A DNA stretch of 6,925 bases from Acinetobacter sp. (GCA_030152675.1 JASLIY010000054.1:1-6925); one strand, 5' to 3'; shown: positions 1-6,132, numbered from the stretch's first letter. A program made the numbers and translations. Notes: generated from the sequence alone by a model not told the origin.

Positions 1-1283
1 ATGTCAAGCTCGACGATGACGAGGAAGAAGAGGCCGAGACTGAAGAAGAATCAGAAGTCGAGTCTGGTCCAGATCCTGAAATTGCACGCCTACGCTTTGA
101 AGAGCTTGATAATGCACGTCAAGCGGCCAAAGCAGCGATCCTTGAACATGGTCGTAACAGCCCACAAGCCAACGAAGCACTTGAAGCACTCGCAAGCGTG
201 TTCATGATGTTTAAATTTACCCCACGTTTGTTTGAGATCATTTCTGAACTGATCCGCGGTACTCACGAGCAAGTACGTACGGCTGAACGTGAAGTGATGC
301 GCTATGCTGTGCGTCGTGGTCGTATGGATCGTACCCAGTTTAGAACGTCTTTCCCAGGCCAAGAGTCAAATCCAGCTTGGTTAGATGAGCAGATCGCGAA
401 AGCCCCTGCCGAAGTCAAAAATTATTTAGAAAAAGTTCGTCCAGATGTGATGGCTTTTCAACAAAAAATTGCCGATATCGAGAAAGAGCTTGGCCTGAAC
501 GTTAAGGAAATGAAAGAGATTTCTAAACGTATGGCCATTGGTGAAGCCAAAGCACGTCGTGCTAAGCGTGAAATGATCGAAGCCAACTTACGTTTGGTGA
601 TTTCGATCGCGAAAAAATACACCAACCGTGGTTTGCAATTCCTCGACTTGATTCAAGAAGGCAATATCGGCTTGATGAAAGCGGTCGACAAGTTTGAATA
701 CCGTCGTGGTTATAAATTCTCGACCTATGCCACTTGGTGGATTCGTCAGGCGATTACGCGTTCGATCGCGGATCAGGCACGTACCATTCGTATTCCGGTG
801 CACATGATTGAGACCATCAACAAGATCAACCGTGTGTCACGTCAGTTACTTCAAGAAATGGGCCGTGAACCTACACCTGAAGAATTGGGCGAACGTCTCG
901 AGATGGACGAAGTCAAAGTGCGTAAAGTCCTCAAAATCGCCAAAGAGCCGATCTCTATGGAGACGCCAATTGGTGATGATGAAGATTCACACTTGGGTGA
1001 CTTCATTGAAGACAGCAACATCACCTCTCCGGTCGATGCTGCAACGTCTGAAGGTCTGAAAGAAGCCACGCGTGAAGTCTTGGAAAACTTGACTGAACGT
1101 GAAGCCAAAGTCTTGAAAATGCGTTTTGGTATTGATATGCCAACCGACCATACTTTGGAAGAAGTGGGCAAACAGTTTGATGTGACCCGTGAACGTATTC
1201 GTCAGATCGAAGCGAAAGCCTTACGTAAACTCCGTCATCCTTCACGTTCTGAACACTTACGTTCATTCCTTGAGAACGACTAA
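1..1283 (+). CDS. rpoD: RNA polymerase primary sigma factor RpoD (sigma70), 5'-partial
   Basis: Housekeeping sigma factor that directs core RNA polymerase to -35/-10 promoters. The reading frame is open from base 3 to the left edge, so the gene starts outside the window; the GTG at 198 and the ATGs at 204 and 207 are internal. About 426 codons are visible, against roughly 610-630 for the family. Counting from base 3, residues 4-20 are an acidic tract of the non-conserved region. Region 2 follows at about 193-268 ([18 protein letters not shown], then the -10-binding [14 protein letters not shown] stretch). Region 3 comes next (about 269-345, with [10 protein letters not shown] and [20 protein letters not shown]). 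Region 4 ends the protein, with the -35-binding helix-turn-helix (TLEEVGKQF, then [18 protein letters not shown]) at about 384-412. The C-terminus [13 protein letters not shown] is typical. Regions 1.1 and 1.2 are not in view. The match to E. coli RpoD, from memory, is near-identical across regions 2-4, and nothing looks broken. Confidence 0.97.
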   Translation, partial: VKLDDDEEEEAETEEESEVESGPDPEIARLRFEELDNARQAAKAAILEHGRNSPQANEALEALASVFMMFKFTPRLFEIISELIRGTHEQVRTAEREVMRYAVRRGRMDRTQFRTSFPGQESNPAWLDEQIAKAPAEVKNYLEKVRPDVMAFQQKIADIEKELGLNVKEMKEISKRMAIGEAKARRAKREMIEANLRLVISIAKKYTNRGLQFLDLIQEGNIGLMKAVDKFEYRRGYKFSTYATWWIRQAITRSIADQARTIRIPVHMIETINKINRVSRQLLQEMGREPTPEELGERLEMDEVKVRKVLKIAKEPISMETPIGDDEDSHLGDFIEDSNITSPVDAATSEGLKEATREVLENLTEREAKVLKMRFGIDMPTDHTLEEVGKQFDVTRERIRQIEAKALRKLRHPSRSEHLRSFLEND

Positions 1284-1307
1284 GTTTCAACCCATCTAAG
1301 CGAATCC

Positions 1308-1343
1308 AGCCCAGCGCAGTTGTAACATACTCGCGCATGGGCT
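1308..1343 (+). other. Bulged hairpin in the rpoD 3' region
   Basis: AGCCCAGCGC (1308-1317) pairs with GCGC plus TGGGCT (1333-1336 and 1338-1343), leaving one bulged A at 1337 and a 15-nt loop. No T-run follows, so it is unlikely to be a terminator by itself. It lies between the rpoD stop codon and the terminator at 1419-1450, so it would form part of the rpoD 3' untranslated RNA. Its function is unknown. Confidence 0.45.
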
Positions 1344-1418
1344 CAGTGATTGATGCGGAATGACTTGTATTTTAAAACAGTGATCCCCATCTTATCCAAC
1401 ATCGTTTAGGATGAATTT

Positions 1419-1450
1419 AACGCCTGCCAATGATTTTGCAGGCGTTTTTT
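1419..1450 (+). terminator. Intrinsic terminator downstream of rpoD
   Basis: A 9-bp perfect stem, AACGCCTGC (1419-1427) with GCAGGCGTT (1438-1446), runs straight into six T residues (1445-1450). This is a textbook rho-independent terminator. It lies 135 bp after the rpoD stop codon, which leaves an unusually long 3' untranslated segment. Confidence 0.88.
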
Positions 1451-1480
1451 CATCTTTACTCAAATTTAAATATCATCTAT

Positions 1481-1512
1481 GCGCCGTATCGATTGAGATC
1501 TAGATACAGCGC
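1481..1512. promoter_or_regulatory. Imperfect inverted repeat before the DUF493 gene
   Basis: GCGCCGTATC (1481-1490) and GATACAGCGC (1503-1512) are inverted repeats with 9 of 10 positions complementary, separated by 12 bases. The right arm ends 12 bases before the ribosome binding site of the next gene. It could be a protein-binding dyad or a leader RNA hairpin. No confident promoter was found here; the best match, TTTACT-N17-TATGCG at 1455-1483, is weak. Confidence 0.35.
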
Positions 1513-1534
1513 GCTAGAGCAATAGAGGTGACTT

Positions 1535-1822
1535 ATGACCGACCGCACACCTTCTCGTGAACTCCGCGAAGATCTATGGGTGTTTCCTATGGACTACCCG
1601 ATCAAACTGATTGGCGATGCAGGCGAAGAACTACATAACGCTGTCGTTTCGATTTTGCTCAAACACTTCCCTGACTTCCAAAAAGACAGCTTAGCGGTAC
1701 AGCCGTCAAAGACCGGCAAATATCACTCCTTAACCGCGCAGTTAAGATTTGATGAGCTTGAACAAGTACACGCTTTGTATGCAGATTTGGCGGCTTGCCC
1801 ATTGATCAAGACCGCGCTCTAA
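1535..1822 (+). CDS. DUF493 / UPF0250 family protein (YbeD-like)
   Basis: A 95-residue soluble protein of the DUF493 (YbeD) family, which has an ACT-like alpha/beta fold and no firmly established role. Family hallmarks visible are LWVFPMDYPIKLIG (residues 14-27), the central VQPSKTGKYHSLT (55-67), and a C-terminal helix and strand, ELEQVHALYADLA to IKTAL (75-95). Length and C-terminus match E. coli YbeD. The ATG start is supported by AGAGGTG at 1524-1530, four bases upstream. It sits just before lipB, as ybeD does in E. coli, which suggests an old association with lipoate metabolism. Here, however, a strong terminator separates the two genes. There is no signal peptide or membrane segment. 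The family assignment is firm; the function is not known. Confidence 0.9.
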   Translation: MTDRTPSRELREDLWVFPMDYPIKLIGDAGEELHNAVVSILLKHFPDFQKDSLAVQPSKTGKYHSLTAQLRFDELEQVHALYADLAACPLIKTAL

Positions 1823-1831
1823 GCGCATCAT

Positions 1832-1843
1832 CTGCCGCGGCAG
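1832..1843. repeat. 12-bp perfect palindrome CTGCCGCGGCAG
   Basis: A self-complementary GC-rich site, nine bases after the DUF493 stop codon and just ahead of the terminator. It may simply be part of the 3' untranslated structure. No binding protein is suggested. Confidence 0.4.
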
Positions 1844-1855
1844 TTCAAGCCACTG

Positions 1856-1891
1856 AAATCATCCAAGTGTGTGACTTGGGTGATTTTTTTT
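1856..1891 (+). terminator. Intrinsic terminator after the DUF493 gene
   Basis: AAATCATCCAAGT (1856-1868) pairs with ACTTGGGTGATTT (1874-1886) in a 13-bp stem with one G-U pair and a 5-nt GTGTG loop. The T-run spans 1884-1891. This is a strong rho-independent terminator, so most transcripts from upstream should stop before lipB. Confidence 0.92.
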
Positions 1892-1894
1892 AGC

Positions 1895-1923
1895 CTGATA
1901 ACTGCTGCAAAGTTCTTTATACT
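1895..1923 (+). promoter_or_regulatory. Candidate sigma70 promoter of lipB
   Basis: CTGATA (1895-1900, 4 of 6 matches to TTGACA) and TATACT (1918-1923, 5 of 6 matches to TATAAT) are exactly 17 bases apart. They sit directly after the upstream terminator and about 35 bases before the lipB start, giving an expected transcript start near 1930 and a short leader. Placement and spacing are good, but there is no experimental support. Confidence 0.6.
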
Positions 1924-1956
1924 ACTGACATTGCTGTTTAGAGGGACTTACCACTG

Positions 1957-2613
1957 ATGAATGATCGTGTTCAACCTGCTTTAACGATTCGCCAATATCA
2001 AGACCTAACGGCCTATGCCGATCGCTTCGAAGAAATGAAACGCTATACCGAACAACGCGATGAACATTCGCCAGATCAGTTGTGGCTGTTACAACATGCT
2101 GAGGTGCTGACCCAAGGTCAGGCAGGCAAAGCTGAACACATCTTGATTCCAAGTGATATTCCGGTGGTGCAAAGTGACCGTGGTGGTCAAGTGACTTGGC
2201 ATGGACCGGGACAGTTGGTGATTTACTTCTTATTTGATCTGAATCGTCTCGGTTGGAATGTTCGAACTCTGGTCAGTTTTGCGGAAAATCTCATGATTGA
2301 CTTGCTCAATCAATACGGTATCCAGGCCTATGCCAAAAAAGATGCCCCTGGCGTCTATGTCGAAGAACGTAAAATCGGTTCACTGGGCTTTAAGATCCGT
2401 CGTGGCCGTAGCTACCATGGTTTGGCCCTGAATATCGATTGCGATTTACACGGCTTTCACACCATTAATCCCTGTGGTTACGCGGGCTTAGAAATGGTAC
2501 GAATTCGTGATATGGTGGAACCTTACCCAAGTTATACACAATTGTGCCAAGATGTCATTCAACGCTTTCAACAAAGTGAATATTTTAGTCATGTTGAACT
2601 GCTCGAACGATAA
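1957..2613 (+). CDS. lipB: Octanoyl-[ACP]:protein N-octanoyltransferase (LipB)
   Basis: Transfers octanoyl from octanoyl-ACP to the lipoyl-domain lysine of 2-oxoacid dehydrogenase subunits and GcvH, the first step of de novo protein lipoylation in the cytoplasm; LipA then inserts sulfur. The 218 residues match the family length. Visible motifs are [12 protein letters not shown] (75-86), [10 protein letters not shown] with the expected catalytic lysine K139, SYHGLALNI (152-160), and [11 protein letters not shown] with the nucleophile C173. The 34-residue spacing of Lys and Cys equals that of K135 and C169 in E. coli. The ATG follows GAGGGA (1941-1946) by ten bases, and no alternative start looks better. 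It has its own promoter candidate. lipA is not in the window and may lie elsewhere. All key residues are intact. Confidence 0.97.
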   Translation: MNDRVQPALTIRQYQDLTAYADRFEEMKRYTEQRDEHSPDQLWLLQHAEVLTQGQAGKAEHILIPSDIPVVQSDRGGQVTWHGPGQLVIYFLFDLNRLGWNVRTLVSFAENLMIDLLNQYGIQAYAKKDAPGVYVEERKIGSLGFKIRRGRSYHGLALNIDCDLHGFHTINPCGYAGLEMVRIRDMVEPYPSYTQLCQDVIQRFQQSEYFSHVELLER

Positions 2614-2640
2614 AAGACTTTATTTTAGCAACAAAACAAA

Positions 2641-2658
2641 TTAGAGTAATTACTCTAA
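2641..2658. promoter_or_regulatory. 18-bp perfect palindrome, operator candidate
   Basis: TTAGAGTAATTACTCTAA is fully self-complementary. It lies 28 bases after lipB and about 40 bases before the GTG of the SCP2-domain gene, where promoter elements are expected. A second, weaker dyad, ATTGA-N5-TCAAT (2662-2676), follows at once. A palindrome of this length without a T-run fits a dimeric repressor or activator site such as those of TetR or MarR families. The regulator is not in the window. Confidence 0.55.
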
Positions 2659-2673
2659 ATAATTGAATAACTC

Positions 2674-2679
2674 AATAAT
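2674..2679 (+). promoter_or_regulatory. Possible -10 element for the SCP2/ADH unit
   Basis: AATAAT matches TATAAT at 5 of 6 positions. No good -35 hexamer lies 16-18 bases upstream; that region is occupied by the 18-bp palindrome. The promoter may therefore be weak or activator-dependent, or this hexamer may be chance in A/T-rich DNA. Confidence 0.25.
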
Positions 2680-2699
2680 ACTGAAAAAGGGATGCACGC

Positions 2700-3233
2700 G
2701 TGATTTCAAGCAAATCTTTCAAGCCTGCCTTCGAACTGGCCTATGTCAAGCTCATGATGGATGTGATTGGCAGAGGTTTGGTGATGGCAAGCCAGGTGGA
2801 TAAAGAAATTCAACACGATATTTCTAAGTTTCCGGTCGGTTTTCGTTTGTCCATGAAGGTCTTCCCTGATGGGCCTGCATTTATTGCTCAAGTGAACGAT
2901 CAACAGCAACTACAACTGGTCAAAGCCAGTGAGGTTAAACCGGATTTAACCATTACCTTTAAGCATTTACACCATGCTTTTTTAGTTTTTTCATTCCAAG
3001 AAAGTACCGCACAAGCCTTTGCCAATGATCGTATGATTGCCGATGGTGATATCAGTCATGCGATCCGCTTGGTGCGCTGTTTAAATAAAATGGAATCTTT
3101 GATCTTGCCAAAATTGGTGGCGCAATTGGCAGTGAAAGAATACCCACAACAATTAAGCTTGAAAGAAAAACTCAGTAGTGCCGCAAACATTTATCTCAAA
3201 GTGGCTCAATCATATTTAAAACGGAGTGCATAA
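2700..3233 (+). CDS. SCP2 sterol/lipid-transfer-domain protein
   Basis: A 177-residue soluble protein whose core (about residues 40-130) resembles the SCP2 sterol-carrier fold. A strand-rich part includes FRLSMKVFPDGPAFIAQV. It is followed by KPDLTITFKHLHHAFLVF, a helix around ESTAQAFANDRMIADGDISHAIRLV, and a C-terminal helical extension (about 131-177). SCP2 domains form a hydrophobic pocket for fatty acyl or sterol-like ligands; the ligand here is unknown. The GTG start is chosen because AAGGGA (2687-2692) precedes it by seven bases, and the nearby ATG at 2692 meets a stop after three codons. There is no signal peptide. The stop codon is one base from the dehydrogenase start, so the two are almost surely co-transcribed. 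A UbiJ-like accessory role is possible in principle, but UbiJ is larger and normally sits with ubiE/ubiB, which are absent here. Confidence 0.8.
   Translation: MISSKSFKPAFELAYVKLMMDVIGRGLVMASQVDKEIQHDISKFPVGFRLSMKVFPDGPAFIAQVNDQQQLQLVKASEVKPDLTITFKHLHHAFLVFSFQESTAQAFANDRMIADGDISHAIRLVRCLNKMESLILPKLVAQLAVKEYPQQLSLKEKLSSAANIYLKVAQSYLKRSA
3223..3226 (+). promoter_or_regulatory. Ribosome binding site fixing the ADH start
   Basis: GGAG lies within the last codons of the SCP2-domain gene, eight bases before the ATG at 3235. It supports that ATG over the in-frame GTG at 3226, which overlaps the site itself. Confidence 0.65.
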
Positions 3234-3234
3234 C

Positions 3235-4419
3235 ATGGCCAAGTCATATTACGAATTTTTCTGCCCAGTCAAAGTCATTGCTGGCCATGCCGCGTTAGAG
3301 CACATTCCATTTGAACTGGCCTCATTGGGTGCAAAACGCCCGATGATCATCACCGACAAAGGTGTACGCAACAATCACCTGCTCGCGCCAATCGAAGCGG
3401 CCTTTGAATCCACCGATGTGGTCTTGGCCTATATTTTTGATGACGTGCCGCCAGACTCAAGCTTAGAAACCGTACATGCTGCAGCGACAGCCTATCGTGA
3501 CAACCAATGCGATGCGATCATCGCAGTCGGTGGCGGTTCAGTGATTGACACCTCGAAAGCCACCAACATTTTGGTCAGCGAAGGCGGTGATGACCTCCTC
3601 AAATACTCAGGCGCACATAACCTGCCGCGTCCGTTAAAACCATTTTTTGTGATCCCGACCACCTCAGGGACAGGCTCAGAAGTCACCATGGTGGCCGTGG
3701 TTTCAGACAATCAACGTCATGTGAAAATTCCATTTACCTCACACTACTTGATGCCACATGCTGCGATTTTAGATCCACGCATGACCAAAACACTGCCACC
3801 GCACCTGACTGCGATGACTGCAATGGATGCCATGACCCATGCGGTTGAAGCCTACACCTGCTTGGCTGCCAACCCGATGAGCGATGCTTATGCCACCGCT
3901 GCAATCAAAAAAATCGCGCAAAACTTATTTGAGGTGCTCGACAATCCTGATCATGCTGAGGGTCGTCTTGAACTGGCCCAAGCCTCGACAATGGCGGGTG
4001 TGGCATTTTCAAACTCGATGGTCGGCTTAATTCACTCTCTCGGTCATGCTCTCGGTGCAGTGGCGCATTTACCACATGGTTTATGCATGAATTTATTCTT
4101 GCCTTATGTGTTGCAATACAACAAAGACGTCAATGCCGACAAGATCGCTGACTTATTGTTGCCCTTGGCCGGTCCTGATATCTATGCACAGACACCTGCG
4201 GATCAACGTGCAGATAAAGCCATTGACACGCTGTTGACCATCCGTGATCGCCTGCACAGTTTGACCAAACTGCCGCGCAGCTTGAGTGAAACAGGTAAAG
4301 TCAGCCAAGCACAATTGGATGAAGTTGCAGAAAAAGCCCTGAATGATGGCTCAATCATCTTTAACCCGAAAGAAACCAGCTTAAAAGATTTGAAATCGAT
4401 CCTAGAAAAAGCTTGGTAA
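3235..4419 (+). CDS. Iron-containing (type III) alcohol dehydrogenase
   Basis: NAD(P)-dependent oxidoreductase interconverting alcohols and aldehydes in the cytoplasm. The 394 residues match the usual 380-400. The N-terminal nucleotide-binding half shows GGGSVIDTSK (99-108) and IPTTSGTGSEVT (140-151). The C-terminal helical half carries the metal ligands expected from FucO and DhaT: D198 and H202 in AMDAMTHAVEAY, and H267 and H281 in the stretch from IHSLGHALG to LPHGLCM. The conserved active-site histidine is H271. All are present, so the enzyme should be active with Fe2+. The substrate cannot be read from sequence. Its partner is the SCP2-domain gene one base upstream, which may hint at a hydrophobic alcohol or aldehyde. 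The ATG at 3235 is preferred to GTG 3226 because of GGAG at 3223-3226. A hairpin terminator follows. Confidence 0.93.
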   Translation: MAKSYYEFFCPVKVIAGHAALEHIPFELASLGAKRPMIITDKGVRNNHLLAPIEAAFESTDVVLAYIFDDVPPDSSLETVHAAATAYRDNQCDAIIAVGGGSVIDTSKATNILVSEGGDDLLKYSGAHNLPRPLKPFFVIPTTSGTGSEVTMVAVVSDNQRHVKIPFTSHYLMPHAAILDPRMTKTLPPHLTAMTAMDAMTHAVEAYTCLAANPMSDAYATAAIKKIAQNLFEVLDNPDHAEGRLELAQASTMAGVAFSNSMVGLIHSLGHALGAVAHLPHGLCMNLFLPYVLQYNKDVNADKIADLLLPLAGPDIYAQTPADQRADKAIDTLLTIRDRLHSLTKLPRSLSETGKVSQAQLDEVAEKALNDGSIIFNPKETSLKDLKSILEKAW

Positions 4420-4452
4420 TTTCCAAAAAATCAGCCACTATACCCACAAATC

Positions 4453-4483
4453 AAGCCTGATGTTTTTTAAACATCAGGCTTTT
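4453..4483 (+). terminator. Intrinsic terminator after the alcohol dehydrogenase gene
   Basis: AAGCCTGATGTTT (4453-4465) pairs perfectly with AAACATCAGGCTT (4469-4481), a 13-bp stem with a TTT loop. The T-run is short (4480-4483), followed by GTCTT. It lies 33 bases after the stop codon and ends the SCP2/ADH unit. Confidence 0.82.
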
Positions 4484-4610
4484 GTCTTGAGTGAGAATTG
4501 CCATTGTATTTTAAGCCATGCGCTCTACTCGACTCAAAAAAATGAAGTAAGGCCAAGCGCAAATAAAATCAAATTGAAGTAGATTGCGTACTTTGCTTCG
4601 ACTCGTAGGG

Positions 4611-4635
4611 TGGATCGTTCGTCTCAATCGATCCA
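4611..4635. promoter_or_regulatory. Inverted repeat before the permease gene
   Basis: TGGATCG (4611-4617) and CGATCCA (4629-4635) are perfect 7-bp inverted repeats with an 11-base spacer. They overlap a possible -10 hexamer, CATAAT (4634-4639, 5 of 6 matches), whose -35 would be the poor TGGATC at 4611-4616. This layout would suit an operator covering the permease promoter. The rest of the gap between 4484 and 4667 shows no gene. Confidence 0.35.
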
Positions 4636-4667
4636 TAATCAATATGACTGATCCTTGATCAACGACT

Positions 4668-6068
4668 ATGAGGAATCCGCCGTTGACACATATTACTGGG
4701 ACCCAACCTGCCGCTAAACTCCAAAAAAATCTTGTGCTCTGGCATATCATTATTATTGGGTTGGCCTATATTCAACCGATGACGGTGTTTGATACGTTTG
4801 GATTAGTATCGCAATACAGTCAATCGCACGTACCCACCTCATATATTTTTGCCCTCGTCGCAATCTTATTAACCTCCATCAGCTATGGGCACATGATCAA
4901 ACGCTATCCATCTGCGGGTTCAGCCTACACCTATGCACAAAAATCAATACATCCCAATGTCGGATTTATGGTGGGCTGGTCATCGTGGTTGGATTATTTA
5001 CTCTCGCCGCTGGTCAATATTATTTTGGCGGATATTTATTTAAGAGCTTTATTTCCGCACGTCAATAACTGGATCTGGGTGATTGGTTTAACCATCATCA
5101 TGACCGTGATTAACTTGTTTGGCGCGCGTTTTGTTGCTCGATTTAATAGTGTGATTGTCTTTGTTCAAGTCGGAATTATTTTCTATTTCACTTACCAAGT
5201 CTATCTCCTGCTGACACAAGGGATCAATGCGGATGGCAGCTTAAACGCCGCGCAGTATCAACTCTGGAGTCTAGAGCCGTTTTGGAATGAAATGACCTCA
5301 ATCGGCGCTTTGATGACGGGTGCCACGATTTTATGTTTCTCCTTCACCGGTTTTGATGCACTGTCATCGCTGGCAGAAGAAACCAAAGATGCTGAAAAAA
5401 CTTTACCACGGGCGATCTTTTTAACTGCATTTATTGCTGGGATTATCTTTATCATCAGCACCTACTTTATGCAGATCTATTTCCCGAGTGATCCAAACCT
5501 CTACTTCACCAAAATTGATGAGACCCAACCGGAGATTTTATTCGCGATTGGTGGCTTGCTATTTAAAAACGTGATCTTAGGCTTTGCGATTATTACCGTG
5601 ATGGCATCTGGTATTTCAGCGCATGCGGGTGTATCGCGTTTGATGTATGTGATGGGTCGTGATGGCGTGATCAACAAAAAAATCTTTGGTCATATCAGCC
5701 CGAGATTGTATACCCCGACGTATAACATCGTGATCGTGGGTGTGGTGGCATTGACTGCTGGCTTCTTGGACTTTGAGCATATTGCCAACCTGATTAGCTT
5801 CGGTGCATTAACAGCCTTTAGTTTTGTGAACTTCTCGGTGATCTCGCGTTATGCACTACGTGATGGGCGCAATAAATCGGTCAAAGAAGTAATCAATTAC
5901 ATCGTCATTCCATTGCTTGGTTTTGCCAGCGTGTTCCTGATGTGGCTCGAAATCGATGAGACTGCATTGAAAATTGGCTTAATCTGGGCTGCAATTGGTG
6001 TCGGTTACTTGGCGTTTAGAACCCGAGGCTTCCGCTACCCTGCTCCACAGCACAATGAACATGAGTAA
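4668..6068 (+). CDS. puuP: APC-superfamily permease, PuuP-like putrescine/amine importer
   Basis: Inner-membrane secondary transporter, probably proton-coupled uptake of putrescine or a related amine. Its 466 residues show about 12 hydrophobic helices (roughly 23-46, 57-77, 98-125, 134-153, 159-184, 212-232, 246-272, 288-315, 350-368, 372-394, 408-427, 433-450). Matches to E. coli PuuP, recalled from memory, are strong: GLAYIQPMTVFDTFG (31-45, unwound helix 1), AGSAYTYAQKSI (83-94), GFMVGWSSWLDYL (99-111), FSFTGFDALSSLAEET (224-239, helix 6) and SRLMYVMGRDGV (323-334). No puu catabolic genes are in view, so the substrate is inferred from family alone. ATG 4668 has no good ribosome binding site. 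An in-frame TTG at 4683 has AGGA eight bases upstream and would give 461 residues, with the transport core unchanged. Terminators on both sides indicate a single-gene transcript. Confidence 0.85.
   Translation: MRNPPLTHITGTQPAAKLQKNLVLWHIIIIGLAYIQPMTVFDTFGLVSQYSQSHVPTSYIFALVAILLTSISYGHMIKRYPSAGSAYTYAQKSIHPNVGFMVGWSSWLDYLLSPLVNIILADIYLRALFPHVNNWIWVIGLTIIMTVINLFGARFVARFNSVIVFVQVGIIFYFTYQVYLLLTQGINADGSLNAAQYQLWSLEPFWNEMTSIGALMTGATILCFSFTGFDALSSLAEETKDAEKTLPRAIFLTAFIAGIIFIISTYFMQIYFPSDPNLYFTKIDETQPEILFAIGGLLFKNVILGFAIITVMASGISAHAGVSRLMYVMGRDGVINKKIFGHISPRLYTPTYNIVIVGVVALTAGFLDFEHIANLISFGALTAFSFVNFSVISRYALRDGRNKSVKEVINYIVIPLLGFASVFLMWLEIDETALKIGLIWAAIGVGYLAFRTRGFRYPAPQHNEHE
4671..4674 (+). promoter_or_regulatory. 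Ribosome binding site favouring TTG 4683 as permease start
   Basis: AGGA lies immediately after the ATG at 4668 and eight bases before the in-frame TTG at 4683. The bases before ATG 4668 contain no purine-rich ribosome binding site. The true start may therefore be the TTG. Confidence 0.4.
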
Positions 6069-6104
6069 GCTCAATACACCGTTGTGATTTACGCAACAGA
6101 ATAG

Positions 6105-6132
6105 AAAAAAGGCGCCTGTGGGCGCCTTCTTT
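6105..6132. terminator. Bidirectional terminator between convergent genes
   Basis: AAGGCGCC (6109-6116) and GGCGCCTT (6121-6128) form an 8-bp GC-rich stem with a TGTG loop. It is extended by an A-run on the left (6105-6110) and T/C-rich sequence on the right. Read on the minus strand, the stem is followed by six T residues, so it is a very good terminator for the ABC ATPase gene. On the plus strand it is weaker but plausible for the permease gene. Confidence 0.85.

Noticed and set aside
198..206. GTG 198 or ATG 204 as the start of rpoD
   Set aside because: The upstream frame continues with family-like sequence ([18 protein letters not shown]), so these are internal codons of a gene entering from the left.
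1..207. A 68-codon plus-strand frame starting with the first ATG of the window
   Set aside because: It lies wholly inside the rpoD coding sequence in another frame; the rpoD frame is open and matches the acidic and helical non-conserved region of sigma70.
851..1338. Open minus-strand frames of about 105 codons opposite the rpoD 3' part
   Set aside because: They are shadows of a highly conserved gene and have no recognisable protein family.
1455..1483. Promoter TTTACT-N17-TATGCG for the DUF493 gene
   Set aside because: The spacing is right but only 4 of 6 and 3 of 6 bases match, too weak to list as a feature.
2692..2703. A three-codon ATG mini-frame just before the SCP2-domain GTG start
   Set aside because: Its ATG overlaps the ribosome binding site, so it could not be initiated normally; coupling is not supported.
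3226..3234. GTG 3226 as the dehydrogenase start
   Set aside because: It overlaps its own candidate ribosome binding site; ATG 3235 has GGAG eight bases upstream.
4529..4604. Direct repeat TCGACTC (4529-4535 and 4598-4604)
   Set aside because: Seven bases only, with unrelated flanks and no array; chance is a sufficient explanation.
4683..4711. Perfect -35 hexamer TTGACA at 4683-4688
   Set aside because: No -10-like hexamer lies 16-18 bases downstream (the sequence there is CCTGCC-like); it is a coding coincidence at the permease start.
4511..4750. A 79-codon minus-strand frame across the permease upstream region
   Set aside because: It overlaps the permease N-terminus and promoter area, has no family resemblance, and looks like a chance frame.
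3235..6068. Alcohol dehydrogenase and permease as one amine-catabolic operon
   Set aside because: A 13-bp terminator hairpin and a gap of about 250 bp lie between them, so joint transcription is unlikely.
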